Assembly: GCA_964646925.1 (NCBI GenBank)
Contig: CAZYIC010000034.1
Location: 1-10,182, forward strand
DNA: 10,182 nucleotides
From: GWB1-37-8 sp964646925
GTDB taxonomy: Bacteria; Patescibacteriota; Microgenomatia; Levybacterales; UBA12049
Reading direction: 5' to 3'
Part shown: positions 1-6,109 of the stretch, piece by piece
Layout: each line of letters starts with the position of its first letter
Position numbering within the stretch: position 1 is the stretch's first letter
Position numbers and translations under genes: made by a program
Notes under the pieces: model-generated
The model's database searches: none
Told to the model about the DNA's origin: nothing
The model's input: the letters and a program-made list of their open reading frames with translations, nothing else

Positions 1-10
1 TGCAATAGTT

Positions 11-82
11 GCGGGAGTAGTTCATCGGCAGAATGTCTCCTTCCCAAGGAGAAGGCAGCGGGTTCAATTCCCGTCTCCCGCT
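11..82 (+). tRNA. tRNA-Gly (anticodon CCC)
   Basis: The sequence folds into a complete cloverleaf: acceptor stem GCGGGAG/CTCCCGC (11-17 with 75-81), D stem GTTC/GAAT, anticodon stem TCTCC/GGAGA around loop TTCCCAA with anticodon CCC at 43-45, a 5-nt variable loop, and T stem GCGGG/CCCGT closing TTCAATT. The discriminator base is U (82), as expected for bacterial glycine tRNA. The next bases are CAC, so the 3' CCA is not encoded and must be added after transcription. It decodes GGG glycine codons. Its promoter lies outside the window. It converges with the tspO gene on the opposite strand. Confidence 0.96.
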
Positions 83-98
83 CACTGTGTGTGGGCAA

Positions 99-136
99 AC
101 CGGAACCGCAATGTGTCTAGCTTGTCCAAATCCGGT
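99..136. repeat. Inverted repeat between tRNA-Gly and tspO
   Basis: ACCGGA at 99-104 and TCCGGT at 131-136 are 6-bp inverted arms separated by 26 nt, in the gap between the two convergent genes. It could help end transcription from either side, but there is no clean T-tract and the loop is long, so a terminator role is only a guess. Confidence 0.25.
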
Positions 137-144
137 GTGTATGG

Positions 145-612
145 TTAATTTAGGATTAACAGGAAGAGATTGAGGATGGAAGCAATCGTAACCCAAATGA
201 TATAGGGATATAGAAGGTAAGCTGCGTTTTTGGATACCAATAATGACTGCCTGATAGTGAGAAAAATAAAAATCCAAAGAGCGATAATTTCAGCAAATGC
301 CAAAAAGATATTGTGCATCCCAAAGAAAATAATCGACCAAAGAAAATTAAGCGCAAGCTGGATGAAAAATAATTTCAAGGCTTTTTCTTTCCCCTTTTTC
401 TTCGAAGTCCACAGGAGATATAAGGAAATTCCCATCAGAATATAAAGAGTTGTCCAAACCGGACCAAAAATCCAATTCGGCGGAGCAAAGACAGGTTTAT
501 TCAAAGCCGCATACCAGATTGGAATGGAAGAGGCAGTAAAATAAGATCCCAGAGCGCCAACAGTAAGAGGAAGAACAATTGAAGCAGCTAATTTAGGCAG
601 ATTTATTTTCAC
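145..612 (-). CDS. tspO: TspO/MBR family tryptophan-rich membrane protein
   Basis: This is a 155-aa integral membrane protein of the TspO/MBR (peripheral benzodiazepine receptor-like) family, whose members bind tetrapyrroles and cholesterol-like ligands and act as sensors or transporters. The family signatures are visible: KPxFxPPNWxFGPVWT at residues 39-54, NFLWSxxFFG at 89-98 and the last-helix pattern YPYxxWVxxASxLN at 135-148. Five hydrophobic helices are apparent (about 8-26, 48-68, 82-98, 103-121, 130-153), and the length is normal for the family. The start is GTG (610-612); no in-frame ATG lies near it and no Shine-Dalgarno is seen. A TTGCAT/CATACT promoter sits 6 nt before the start, which suggests leaderless translation. 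The gene stands alone, so its local partner is unknown. The family call is firm; the ligand is not known. Confidence 0.93.
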   Translation of the reverse strand: MKINLPKLAASIVLPLTVGALGSYFTASSIPIWYAALNKPVFAPPNWIFGPVWTTLYILMGISLYLLWTSKKKGKEKALKLFFIQLALNFLWSIIFFGMHNIFLAFAEIIALWIFIFLTIRQSLLVSKNAAYLLYPYIIWVTIASILNLFLLILN

Positions 613-618
613 AATATT

Positions 619-647
619 AGTATGACAAAGAACTTACCGCAATGCAA
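619..647 (-). promoter_or_regulatory. Putative promoter of tspO
   Basis: Read on the - strand, a -35 box TTGCAT (647-642) is followed by a 17-bp spacer and a -10 box CATACT (624-619). The -10 matches TATAAT at four of six positions. Only 6 nt separate it from the GTG start, which would put the transcript's 5' end at or next to the start codon. Confidence 0.45.
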
Positions 648-691
648 ATTTTTAGAAAGTCACATTATTTCTTGCTTGAATTTCTTACTAG

Positions 692-724
692 ACATCCTTA
701 CATTCTCAAGTATTTAAGGATGTT
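692..724. repeat. 33-bp near-palindromic repeat, copy R1
   Basis: The outer arms are ACATCCTTA (692-700) and TAAGGATGT (715-723), a perfect 9-bp inverted repeat, with a core that itself reads almost the same on both strands. This copy differs from R2 (1024-1056) at two positions and from R3 (1175-1207) at three. It overlaps the stop codon of the winged-helix gene by two bases. It could be an operator, an RNA hairpin at the gene's 3' end, or a dispersed genomic repeat. Confidence 0.85.
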
Positions 725-1001
725 ACTGAATACTTTGAAATTTTTTAAGAAAGTCAACGAATATTTTTCCGTAAGGAGATAATGTGTGCTCAACAAACTG
801 ACCCCTATACTCTTTGTTTATAAGGCCTGCCGTAACAAGCCTCCGAGTGTGTTCGCCTATTGTTTTTTCATTTGCTTTGAGTTTTTCAACAATCGCCTCA
901 AGAGTTATTTTCTTGTTCCCGGCAATTAATAGCAGAATGGCGATTCTATAATGATTCGCCATCCCCTTGAGGTGTCTCTCCATCTGTTTCATAGATTTCA
1001 T
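723..1001 (-). CDS. Small winged helix-turn-helix (ArsR-like) transcriptional regulator
   Basis: This 92-aa protein is built as one winged-helix DNA-binding domain. Helix 1 is around residues 7-28 (ERHLKGMANHYRIAILLLI). The helix-turn-helix is around 33-61 (ITLEAIVEKL...TIGEHTRRLVTAGLI), with recognition helix near TIGEHTRRL. A wing follows at about 62-76 (NKEYRGQFVEHTLSPYGK). No metal-binding cysteines of classical ArsR sensors are seen. The start is uncertain: ATG at 1001, 992 or 983 are in frame, and an upstream TTG at 1022 is possible. The 992 start sits 7 nt after a TAATAT box and gives the more family-like MKQMER beginning. None has a Shine-Dalgarno. A TACATT-T-AATGTA palindrome lies just upstream and copies of a 33-bp repeat bracket the gene, so autoregulation is plausible. 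Its target genes are unknown. Confidence 0.85.
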   Translation of the reverse strand: MKSMKQMERHLKGMANHYRIAILLLIAGNKKITLEAIVEKLKANEKTIGEHTRRLVTAGLINKEYRGQFVEHTLSPYGKIFVDFLKKFQSIQ

Positions 1002-1003
1002 AT

Positions 1004-1016
1004 TACATTTAATGTA
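1004..1016. promoter_or_regulatory. Palindrome upstream of the winged-helix gene (candidate operator)
   Basis: TACATT and AATGTA are perfect 6-bp arms around one central T. The site begins 2-3 bp before the ATG at 1001, where a bound dimer would block RNA polymerase or the ribosome. Short symmetrical sites like this are typical of dimeric winged-helix repressors. Autorepression is inferred from position only. Confidence 0.4.
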
Positions 1017-1023
1017 GCACAAA

Positions 1024-1056
1024 ACATCCTTATATTCTCAAGTATTTAAGGGTGTT
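1024..1056. repeat. 33-bp near-palindromic repeat, copy R2
   Basis: This is the second copy of the ACATCCTTA...TAAGGRTGTT element, in the same orientation as R1 and R3. It carries a G for A at 1052, so the right arm reads TAAGGGTGT. It ends 22 bp upstream of the ATG at 1001, placing it in the regulator's promoter region. On the - strand its core contains TTGAGA, which resembles a -35 box. Confidence 0.85.
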
Positions 1057-1067
1057 GTTCTTGAGAA

Positions 1068-1130
1068 ATTAATGTATTAGATTAAATTAAGTTAAATGAA
1101 GTTAAGTTAAACTAGATTAGACTAAATTAA
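1068..1130. repeat. Degenerate TTAA-rich tract
   Basis: The stretch is a run of imperfect units such as ATTAA, GTTAA and ATGAA with a spacing near 5 bp (for example GATTAAATTAAGTTAAATG). It has almost no C and is probably easily melted or curved DNA. No function can be assigned. Confidence 0.5.
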
Positions 1131-1143
1131 GAATTTCCCACAA
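1130..1143. repeat. 14-bp direct repeat, left copy
   Basis: AGAATTTCCCACAA occurs here and, in the same orientation, at 9007-9020, so the two copies flank the whole restriction-modification operon and its promoter. The arrangement could mark the ends of an inserted cassette, but a match of this length could arise by chance in an AT-rich window of 10 kb. Confidence 0.4.
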
Positions 1144-1174
1144 TTTCTATTTTCGTGGCTAAGAAGTCAAATTA

Positions 1175-1207
1175 ACATCCTTGTAATCTCAAGTATTTAA
1201 GGATGTT
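1175..1207. repeat. 33-bp near-palindromic repeat, copy R3
   Basis: This third copy is identical to R1 across the right half (TCTCAAGTATTTAAGGATGTT, positions 1187-1207) and differs in the left core (TTGTAA instead of TTACAT). The arms are ACATCCTT and AAGGATGT. It lies 118 bp past R2 in non-coding DNA. Confidence 0.85.
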
Positions 1208-1313
1208 CGTGTTGTAGTGGTTGTTATAGTTATTAGTGTTAAAATGATGTTTGTGTTGCGTGGCGTTAATCTGTAATTCTAATGTTTAATCGATCTAGGG
1301 TTAGAATGGAAAT

Positions 1314-1334
1314 GGGGCGAGCGGAGCGAGCCCC
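1314..1334. repeat. GC-rich hairpin
   Basis: GGGGC (1314-1318) pairs with GCCCC (1330-1334). Inside, GA and AG face each other as a tandem sheared G-A motif, and a further GC/GC pair closes a GGA loop. It stands out against AT-rich surroundings. It may be a structured RNA element or a REP-like repeat; no T-tract follows on either strand, so it is not an obvious terminator. Confidence 0.5.
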
Positions 1335-1363
1335 AGGAATTTAGCTTAACAAAATCCCGCGGC

Positions 1364-1416
1364 TAAAAAGAAGAAAAAACGCCAAGTCAAACCAAGTTAG
1401 ACTTGGTCAAACTTGG
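1364..1416 (-). terminator. Rho-independent terminator of the restriction-modification operon
   Basis: On the - strand, 41 nt after the stop of the last operon gene, a long hairpin forms. CCAAGT...ACTTGG arms at 1382-1387/1411-1416 are followed inward by a 3x3 internal loop and ACCAAGT/ACTTGGT (1391-1397/1401-1407) around a TAG loop. It is followed by the T-rich run GTTTTTTCTTCTTTTT (complement of 1365-1380). Stem plus U-tract fit an intrinsic terminator. Confidence 0.8.
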
Positions 1417-1418
1417 CT

Positions 1419-1435
1419 GTCGAGTCAGACTCGAC
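1419..1435. repeat. Perfect 17-bp palindrome next to the terminator
   Basis: GTCGAGTC and GACTCGAC are 8-bp perfect arms around a single A. It lies between the last operon gene and the main terminator hairpin. On the + strand it is followed by CAAAAATTTTTT, so it may act as a second terminator for that direction or protect the mRNA 3' end. Confidence 0.6.
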
Positions 1436-1457
1436 GCAAAAATTTTTTCCAAAATAT

Positions 1458-2027
1458 TTATTGTAGACTTAGTCCTTCTAGTCTTAAACCACTTATGACC
1501 TTTTTGTAATTCGAAATTGTTTTACCAACTAAACTCCAAAATCTTTTTGAATGATTAAATTCTTTTAAATGGCACAATTCATGAACAATAATATAATCTC
1601 TTAAGCCCTGGGGCAGTAGTGCGATTTTAAAATTGAAATTAAGGTTTTTTCTTTTTGAACAACTTCCCCAGCGTGTTCTCTGATTTTTGATTGTAATCTT
1701 ATTAAATTTGTGTTTGTATATTTTATTAAAATATTCAATACGTTCGTTCGTAATTTGCAAAGTTGCATTTTTATATTTTAGGAAATCTTTAGAGGTTAAT
1801 TTGAAAGTCTTCGATAGGGAGGCCTTCTTAAAAAAATCTAATTTTGACAATACCCACTTAGATTTTTTAATTATGTACTTGTCAACTGCAGCTTCATTTA
1901 ATCCCTTAGGAAGCGTTACTACAAAGTTGCCATCGCAATAGACAGCTAGTCTCATCCGTTTTGCTCTTTTACTCCGGCGGACAGAGTAATTGACTACTCG
2001 ATTGTGCAGGTTGATCTGTCGTTTCAT
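1458..2027 (-). CDS. YgjP-like (DUF45) zinc metallopeptidase of the type I RM operon
   Basis: This 189-aa protein belongs to the YgjP/DUF45 family of zincin-like metalloproteins, often annotated as M48-like. Its N-terminal half has the family pattern RRSKRAKRMRLxV (17-29) with VTLPKG (37-42). The TRWGSCS signature is at 118-124. The metal site H149-E-L-C-H153 plus H159 follows the HExxH-x5-H pattern, with E150 as the likely catalytic base. No signal peptide is seen, so it is cytoplasmic. Its ATG overlaps the hsdR stop (TAATG), it has no Shine-Dalgarno, and it is the last gene before the terminator. Genes of this family are known as frequent neighbours of hsdR. Whether it processes HsdR, as host proteases limit restriction subunits in other type I systems, is inference; its substrate is unknown. 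Confidence 0.93.
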   Translation of the reverse strand: MKRQINLHNRVVNYSVRRSKRAKRMRLAVYCDGNFVVTLPKGLNEAAVDKYIIKKSKWVLSKLDFFKKASLSKTFKLTSKDFLKYKNATLQITNERIEYFNKIYKHKFNKITIKNQRTRWGSCSKRKNLNFNFKIALLPQGLRDYIIVHELCHLKEFNHSKRFWSLVGKTISNYKKVISGLRLEGLSLQ

Positions 2028-4963
2028 TAGAATTTTTTGATTACAATATCAACAAGTCTGTTTAAGAATTTCGAGAAATTCTCAACCTGGATATTATTCT
2101 TATAGTCTTTTAGAATGAGTTCCTGAATAACTTGTTTAACGCCTTTCAAGAATTCTTCACGCTTGGATGAATTTTGCCAGCCCTCATCAAGAATAGATTG
2201 CAATCTTTTCGAAAGGTCTTTAGATAAACCTAATAAGATTGATTGATCGGTTTTCTGTAAAAATTCTTGAGAAATTACAAATAATCCGTACTCTTGCAAA
2301 TTAAGACCTAATTCTCTGGCTTCATCCGATTTACTTTTAATATCGTCCATTAATTGATAGTAAAGCTTGATTCTCTCAGAAAGGTCAATCTGATGTTGCT
2401 CAAATTCTCTTCGAATTGCAGTTAATCTTTCGCTAAACTTTTGGAATACAGGATTCGTGTCAATGTTTATAGAAATTTCTTGTTTGAGCATTTTTTCAAG
2501 ATTTAATGCTTTTTCTTCATCTTCCATTTTGTCTAGGCGCTCAAGTGTATAAATATCGTTTATTTTTAACTCTCTGAAGTTTTTAGTAATTCCTTCGTAA
2601 TCAATTTGTTCTTGAATTAATTTCTTGACTTTCTCTCCATATTCTCCGAAAGTTGGAATATCACCACTTCGAAAAGCCTGCATTGCGAGATTTTCCTGAC
2701 GAAAATCATTAAGAAATGCTATATAGACACTGGTCGTCCATTCAAATGTCCGAATATAATCGGCAAGGAATGGATCAGGAGACAAAACTTCGAATAATAA
2801 TTTCAATCGGGAATATTTGTCCGTAAAATATCTTTGCTTTCCCTCATTATCAATAAAGATTTTTAAGCATCGTCTTAAATTTTCAATTGATGGATCTTCT
2901 TGATTAATTCCTGTAAAAATCTCTTTAATTTCATTTAGAACTTCCAGAAATTCATTTTTTAAAGAATCAAGGTCGATAAGCGCAGAGTCAATAATGCTTT
3001 CATCGAAATTCAATGCTTCATAAAGATTTCTGGTAATTCCGTAATAATCAATAATTTTCCCACACCCCTTATTGGGATATATGCGGTTTGTTCGAGCAAT
3101 AGCTTGCAATAAATTGTGATCTCTCAACGGTTTATCAAGATACATCGCTTGCTCTATGAATGCGTCAAATCCAGTTAGAAGCATGTCGCAGACCAGCAGT
3201 AATTTAAGATTGCTCTTTGGATCTTTGAATTTATCAATAATTTTTTCCCTTTGAGCCTTGCTTGTATTATATTTCCTTAAATTTTCAGAATCATTATTAG
3301 GGTCGCCAGGCGAATAAACAACTTCTGTCCATTCTGCCGGAATTAATTCATCAAATAATTGTTTGTATTTAGCGGTAGCTTCTCGGTCATAACAAACGAC
3401 CTGAGCTTTAAAACCATTTGGCTCAATGTAAAGCCGGTAATGATCAACGATATCTTGAGCAACTGCTTTCATGCGTTTATCTAATTTAATTAGAGCTTCT
3501 TTTTTGCCATAACGTCGCATGACTAACTGTTTTTGTTCAGGCGATAGGTCGGTTGTCATCTCGTCGAATTGCTGATCTATTTTTTCTTCATCAATAAAGA
3601 ATTTTGAAAGACGGGCTTCGTAGGTTACAGGCAAAGTTGCGCCGTCATCAATGGCTTGCTGAATTGAATAGTAATCAAGATAGCGTTCTCCTTCTGCTCC
3701 AAAATTACGATGAGTATTTAGGGTTGTTTTATCAATTGGCGTTCCCGTAAATCCAAAGAAGAATGCTTTTTGCATTGAATCTCGCAGTTTAATTCCCGCA
3801 ACGCCTTCGTTTGACCTGTGGGCCTCATCAGACAAGACAATTATATTTTCATTTGGATTTTCAAGATGTAAGGGAAGTTCATTGAACTTTTCAATTGTTG
3901 AAATGAAAATTCCTCTTTCGTCATTGGTAATTTTTTTAGCAAGATCACGTTGAGAAATAACTCTGATTACATTTTTACCGCCAGCGTTAATAAATGAATC
4001 GTAAATTTGATTATCCAAATCAATGCGATCAACGAGGACAAATACTTTCGGATTCTTGAGAGATTTATCAAATCTTAATTTCCATGCAGTGAAGAACATC
4101 GTTAAGGATTTTCCTGATCCTTGTGTATGCCAAATTAATCCTCGCTTCTTTTTTTCATCTTTTACTCTTTCAACGATTTTATTAGTAGCTCGAAGTTGTT
4201 GATACCGGGCCATTTTCTTAACTCTGCCATCCTTAGTTTGCTCAAAAATAATAAAATTTCTAATTATATCGAGCAATCTGTCTTTCGTAAGTAAAGATGC
4301 TAATGTCATTTCTAGCTGTCCGCCTAGCTTTTTTTCAAGGTCTTCATCACGCCATTGGAGGAAGTATTGGTTAGGAGCATATGTTGTTGTGTAAACAGTC
4401 TTTAAGCCATCTGTTGCAATGTTAAAACAGTTAGGCCAGAATAGCTTCATAGCGACTCTCTCGTAGCGTTTGATCTGACCAATAGCATTTTCATAGCTAA
4501 CACTTGTAGATGCGGTAGGGCTTTTTGCCTCAATATCAACAATTGGGATACCATTCAAGAAAACCAGAATATCGGGTCGGATGTTTTCAAGGTTGCCTTC
4601 AAAGTAAAACTGATTTGTTATAACAAAGTGGTTATTTTCAGGATTATCGTAATCCACCACCATGTAGTCACGCATTTTACCTGTTAGTGAGTCTTTTAGA
4701 TTCACACCATTTCGAAGCAGATTCAAAAAGCCTTCGTTTGTATCAATTTTCTTAATTTCTCTTATAACACTTTGAACTTCTATATCATCTAAAATGTTAT
4801 TGATCCGTTTTATGGCTTCTGCAAGATGAGAAGCGATAAGATATTCGTTTTCCAGACTCCTTAAACCAGCAAATTCTTCAGGGGTAATATACTCATAGCC
4901 TAAGTGCTCGGATAAAAATTTAATGACATATTTTTCAACTGTATATTGTTCGTTGAATTTCAT
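2027..4963 (-). CDS. hsdR: Type I restriction enzyme, restriction/translocase subunit HsdR
   Basis: This 978-aa subunit cuts DNA that lacks host methylation after ATP-driven translocation by the HsdR2-M2-S complex. An N-terminal PD-(D/E)xK nuclease is visible: D131 (RPDILV), E145-A-K147 (VDIEAK), and the QxxxY motif Q163-Y167. Superfamily 2 helicase motifs follow: Walker A TQGSGKS at 280-286, DEAH at 379-382, TGT at 406-408, LLTGFDA at 595-601, and QAIARTNR at 620-627. An alpha-helical C-terminal region (about 700-978) should dock onto the methyltransferase. All catalytic residues I looked for are present and the length is normal, so it appears active. The ATG starts directly after the stop of the preceding gene (TAA then ATG, no gap) with no Shine-Dalgarno, which suggests translational coupling. 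It overlaps the metallopeptidase start by one base. Confidence 0.97.
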   Translation of the reverse strand: MKFNEQYTVEKYVIKFLSEHLGYEYITPEEFAGLRSLENEYLIASHLAEAIKRINNILDDIEVQSVIREIKKIDTNEGFLNLLRNGVNLKDSLTGKMRDYMVVDYDNPENNHFVITNQFYFEGNLENIRPDILVFLNGIPIVDIEAKSPTASTSVSYENAIGQIKRYERVAMKLFWPNCFNIATDGLKTVYTTTYAPNQYFLQWRDEDLEKKLGGQLEMTLASLLTKDRLLDIIRNFIIFEQTKDGRVKKMARYQQLRATNKIVERVKDEKKKRGLIWHTQGSGKSLTMFFTAWKLRFDKSLKNPKVFVLVDRIDLDNQIYDSFINAGGKNVIRVISQRDLAKKITNDERGIFISTIEKFNELPLHLENPNENIIVLSDEAHRSNEGVAGIKLRDSMQKAFFFGFTGTPIDKTTLNTHRNFGAEGERYLDYYSIQQAIDDGATLPVTYEARLSKFFIDEEKIDQQFDEMTTDLSPEQKQLVMRRYGKKEALIKLDKRMKAVAQDIVDHYRLYIEPNGFKAQVVCYDREATAKYKQLFDELIPAEWTEVVYSPGDPNNDSENLRKYNTSKAQREKIIDKFKDPKSNLKLLLVCDMLLTGFDAFIEQAMYLDKPLRDHNLLQAIARTNRIYPNKGCGKIIDYYGITRNLYEALNFDESIIDSALIDLDSLKNEFLEVLNEIKEIFTGINQEDPSIENLRRCLKIFIDNEGKQRYFTDKYSRLKLLFEVLSPDPFLADYIRTFEWTTSVYIAFLNDFRQENLAMQAFRSGDIPTFGEYGEKVKKLIQEQIDYEGITKNFRELKINDIYTLERLDKMEDEEKALNLEKMLKQEISINIDTNPVFQKFSERLTAIRREFEQHQIDLSERIKLYYQLMDDIKSKSDEARELGLNLQEYGLFVISQEFLQKTDQSILLGLSKDLSKRLQSILDEGWQNSSKREEFLKGVKQVIQELILKDYKNNIQVENFSKFLNRLVDIVIKKF

Positions 4964-6109
4964 TTAGATATTTATTCTTAATTCGTCAAGAGCGTTTTTG
5001 TATTCTTTCGCCTTAGAAATTATTTGCTTTGCCAAATTCACGCTTCTTACCTTTGTAAAACCAATCTTTTTTAACTGTTCCTGCAGATCGCTTTCGTTTA
5101 CTTTGTAAAAATCTATTATGTTTTCGACGCTTAGATTTTCTTTAATAATATCTTGACTAATATCAACACTGTCTCTATCTTTCTGTTTAGCTCCCTCGAG
5201 TAGGATAGATATGTCCTGTTTTTCAAATACTCTTTTAATTTTTACCTTTAACTCTTTTGTTATCTCAATTTTGTTTGATTTTGTTCTATTTAAAATTTGT
5301 GAGTATATTTCGTTTCTGTTAACAGCAGTTCCCAACCCCATCCTTTCCCCATCAACAAATCCGATATTAGTAGGATTCATGTTTGTTTCTGTTAATAAAA
5401 AGTTATATTTGAGATATCCCCAATCTTTATATGATTTCTTTTTCAACTTATTATACCCTTCTAGATTTTTTTCTTTAACTTTTCTTAAAAACTCATTCCA
5501 CTCTTTATTACGCAATAGGCTAAAGTGAAATGAAAGAAACCTCTTTAATTCATTTATATTCTTTAGGTTTTCGTCTTTTAAGTTATTCTTGTTTATCAAA
5601 AATAGAGTTGAATTCTTGCCCAATCTTACAAATCCGAGATTCACAAGGAATATAGGGTATTGGCGAATTAGTCTTTCCAAACCGAGTGACCTAACTTGTC
5701 TGTCTAAAGACGCGCTGTAAACAAATAGTTGATAAAACCCAGTTGTTCCGGCAAGAGCTAAGAGGTCTTTTTCTCGAATTAAACCATCCGAAACCAGTTT
5801 ATTCAGAAAACCTAAAGAAGTCTCTTTTTTCTTACGATCAGTTTCATATTCCATTTGTACTTCAGCCATTTTTTCATAATTTGCCTTAAGTTCTTTATTA
5901 CCTTTCTTTAGTTCTTCAAAATTTTCAATAGATAAATCCTGATTTTTGTCATTTTCATACCCTTGATAAAAAGAGTTTCCAACATCTGCTAAAAAATACA
6001 AAAAAAATAGCAATGAATCTTTATAAAGTAACGACGAAAATGCAAGTAGGGGTTTGATTCCAAATAGGGAATATTTCGTAAGAATTTCTAAAGCTTTTTT
6101 GGACTTCAT
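4964..6109 (-). CDS. Unrecognised 381-aa protein embedded between hsdS and hsdR
   Basis: I do not recognise this protein. Residues 13-47 are hydrophobic (FGIKPLLAFSSLLYK then SLLFFLYFLADVG), perhaps a membrane-associated hairpin or a buried helical pair. Residues 58-100 are highly charged and likely coiled coil. Residues 101-173 are helical and end in a short strand pair (NLGFVRLGKNSTLFLINKN), possibly wing-like. Residues 180-240 are lysine- and aromatic-rich, and a conserved-looking segment PTNIGFVDGERMGLGTAVNR falls at 246-265. The C-terminus (about 325-378) has LKKIGFTKVRSVNLAKQII, faintly like a helix-hairpin-helix. The start ATG overlaps the hsdS stop (ATGA) and the stop abuts hsdR, so it is made with the RM subunits. 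It may be an accessory defence, control or anti-self-damage factor; this is inference from position. Confidence 0.85.
   Translation of the reverse strand: MKSKKALEILTKYSLFGIKPLLAFSSLLYKDSLLFFLYFLADVGNSFYQGYENDKNQDLSIENFEELKKGNKELKANYEKMAEVQMEYETDRKKKETSLGFLNKLVSDGLIREKDLLALAGTTGFYQLFVYSASLDRQVRSLGLERLIRQYPIFLVNLGFVRLGKNSTLFLINKNNLKDENLKNINELKRFLSFHFSLLRNKEWNEFLRKVKEKNLEGYNKLKKKSYKDWGYLKYNFLLTETNMNPTNIGFVDGERMGLGTAVNRNEIYSQILNRTKSNKIEITKELKVKIKRVFEKQDISILLEGAKQKDRDSVDISQDIIKENLSVENIIDFYKVNESDLQEQLKKIGFTKVRSVNLAKQIISKAKEYKNALDELRINI

Larger units (their letters stand above)
1025..1457. other. Gene-free, repeat-rich intergenic stretch
   Basis: I see no credible coding sequence in these roughly 430 bases. 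From left to right the stretch holds repeat R2; a low-complexity tract of degenerate TTAA-type pentamers (about 1068-1130); a 14-bp motif also present at 9007-9020; repeat R3; a G/T-rich, C-poor segment (about 1203-1290); a GC-rich hairpin (1314-1334); and the terminator hairpins of the restriction-modification operon (1364-1435). Confidence 0.7.

Noticed and set aside
11..82. tRNA-Gly as an integration site for a genomic island
   Set aside because: No second copy of the tRNA 3' end and no integrase occur in the window.
1024..1056. dif/Xer recombination site
   Set aside because: The arm sequences do not resemble known dif core arms, and there are three copies where a chromosome normally has one.
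692..1207. CRISPR array from the three 33-bp repeats
   Set aside because: Spacing is irregular (299 and 118 bp), a gene lies between the first two copies, and no cas gene is present.
5607..5636. P-loop in the 381-aa protein (GFVRLGKN at residues 159-166)
   Set aside because: The pattern GxxxxGK is followed by N instead of S/T, it ends a helix into a strand pair unlike a P-loop, and no Walker B is seen, so a PrrC/RloC-type nucleotide-dependent nuclease is not supported.
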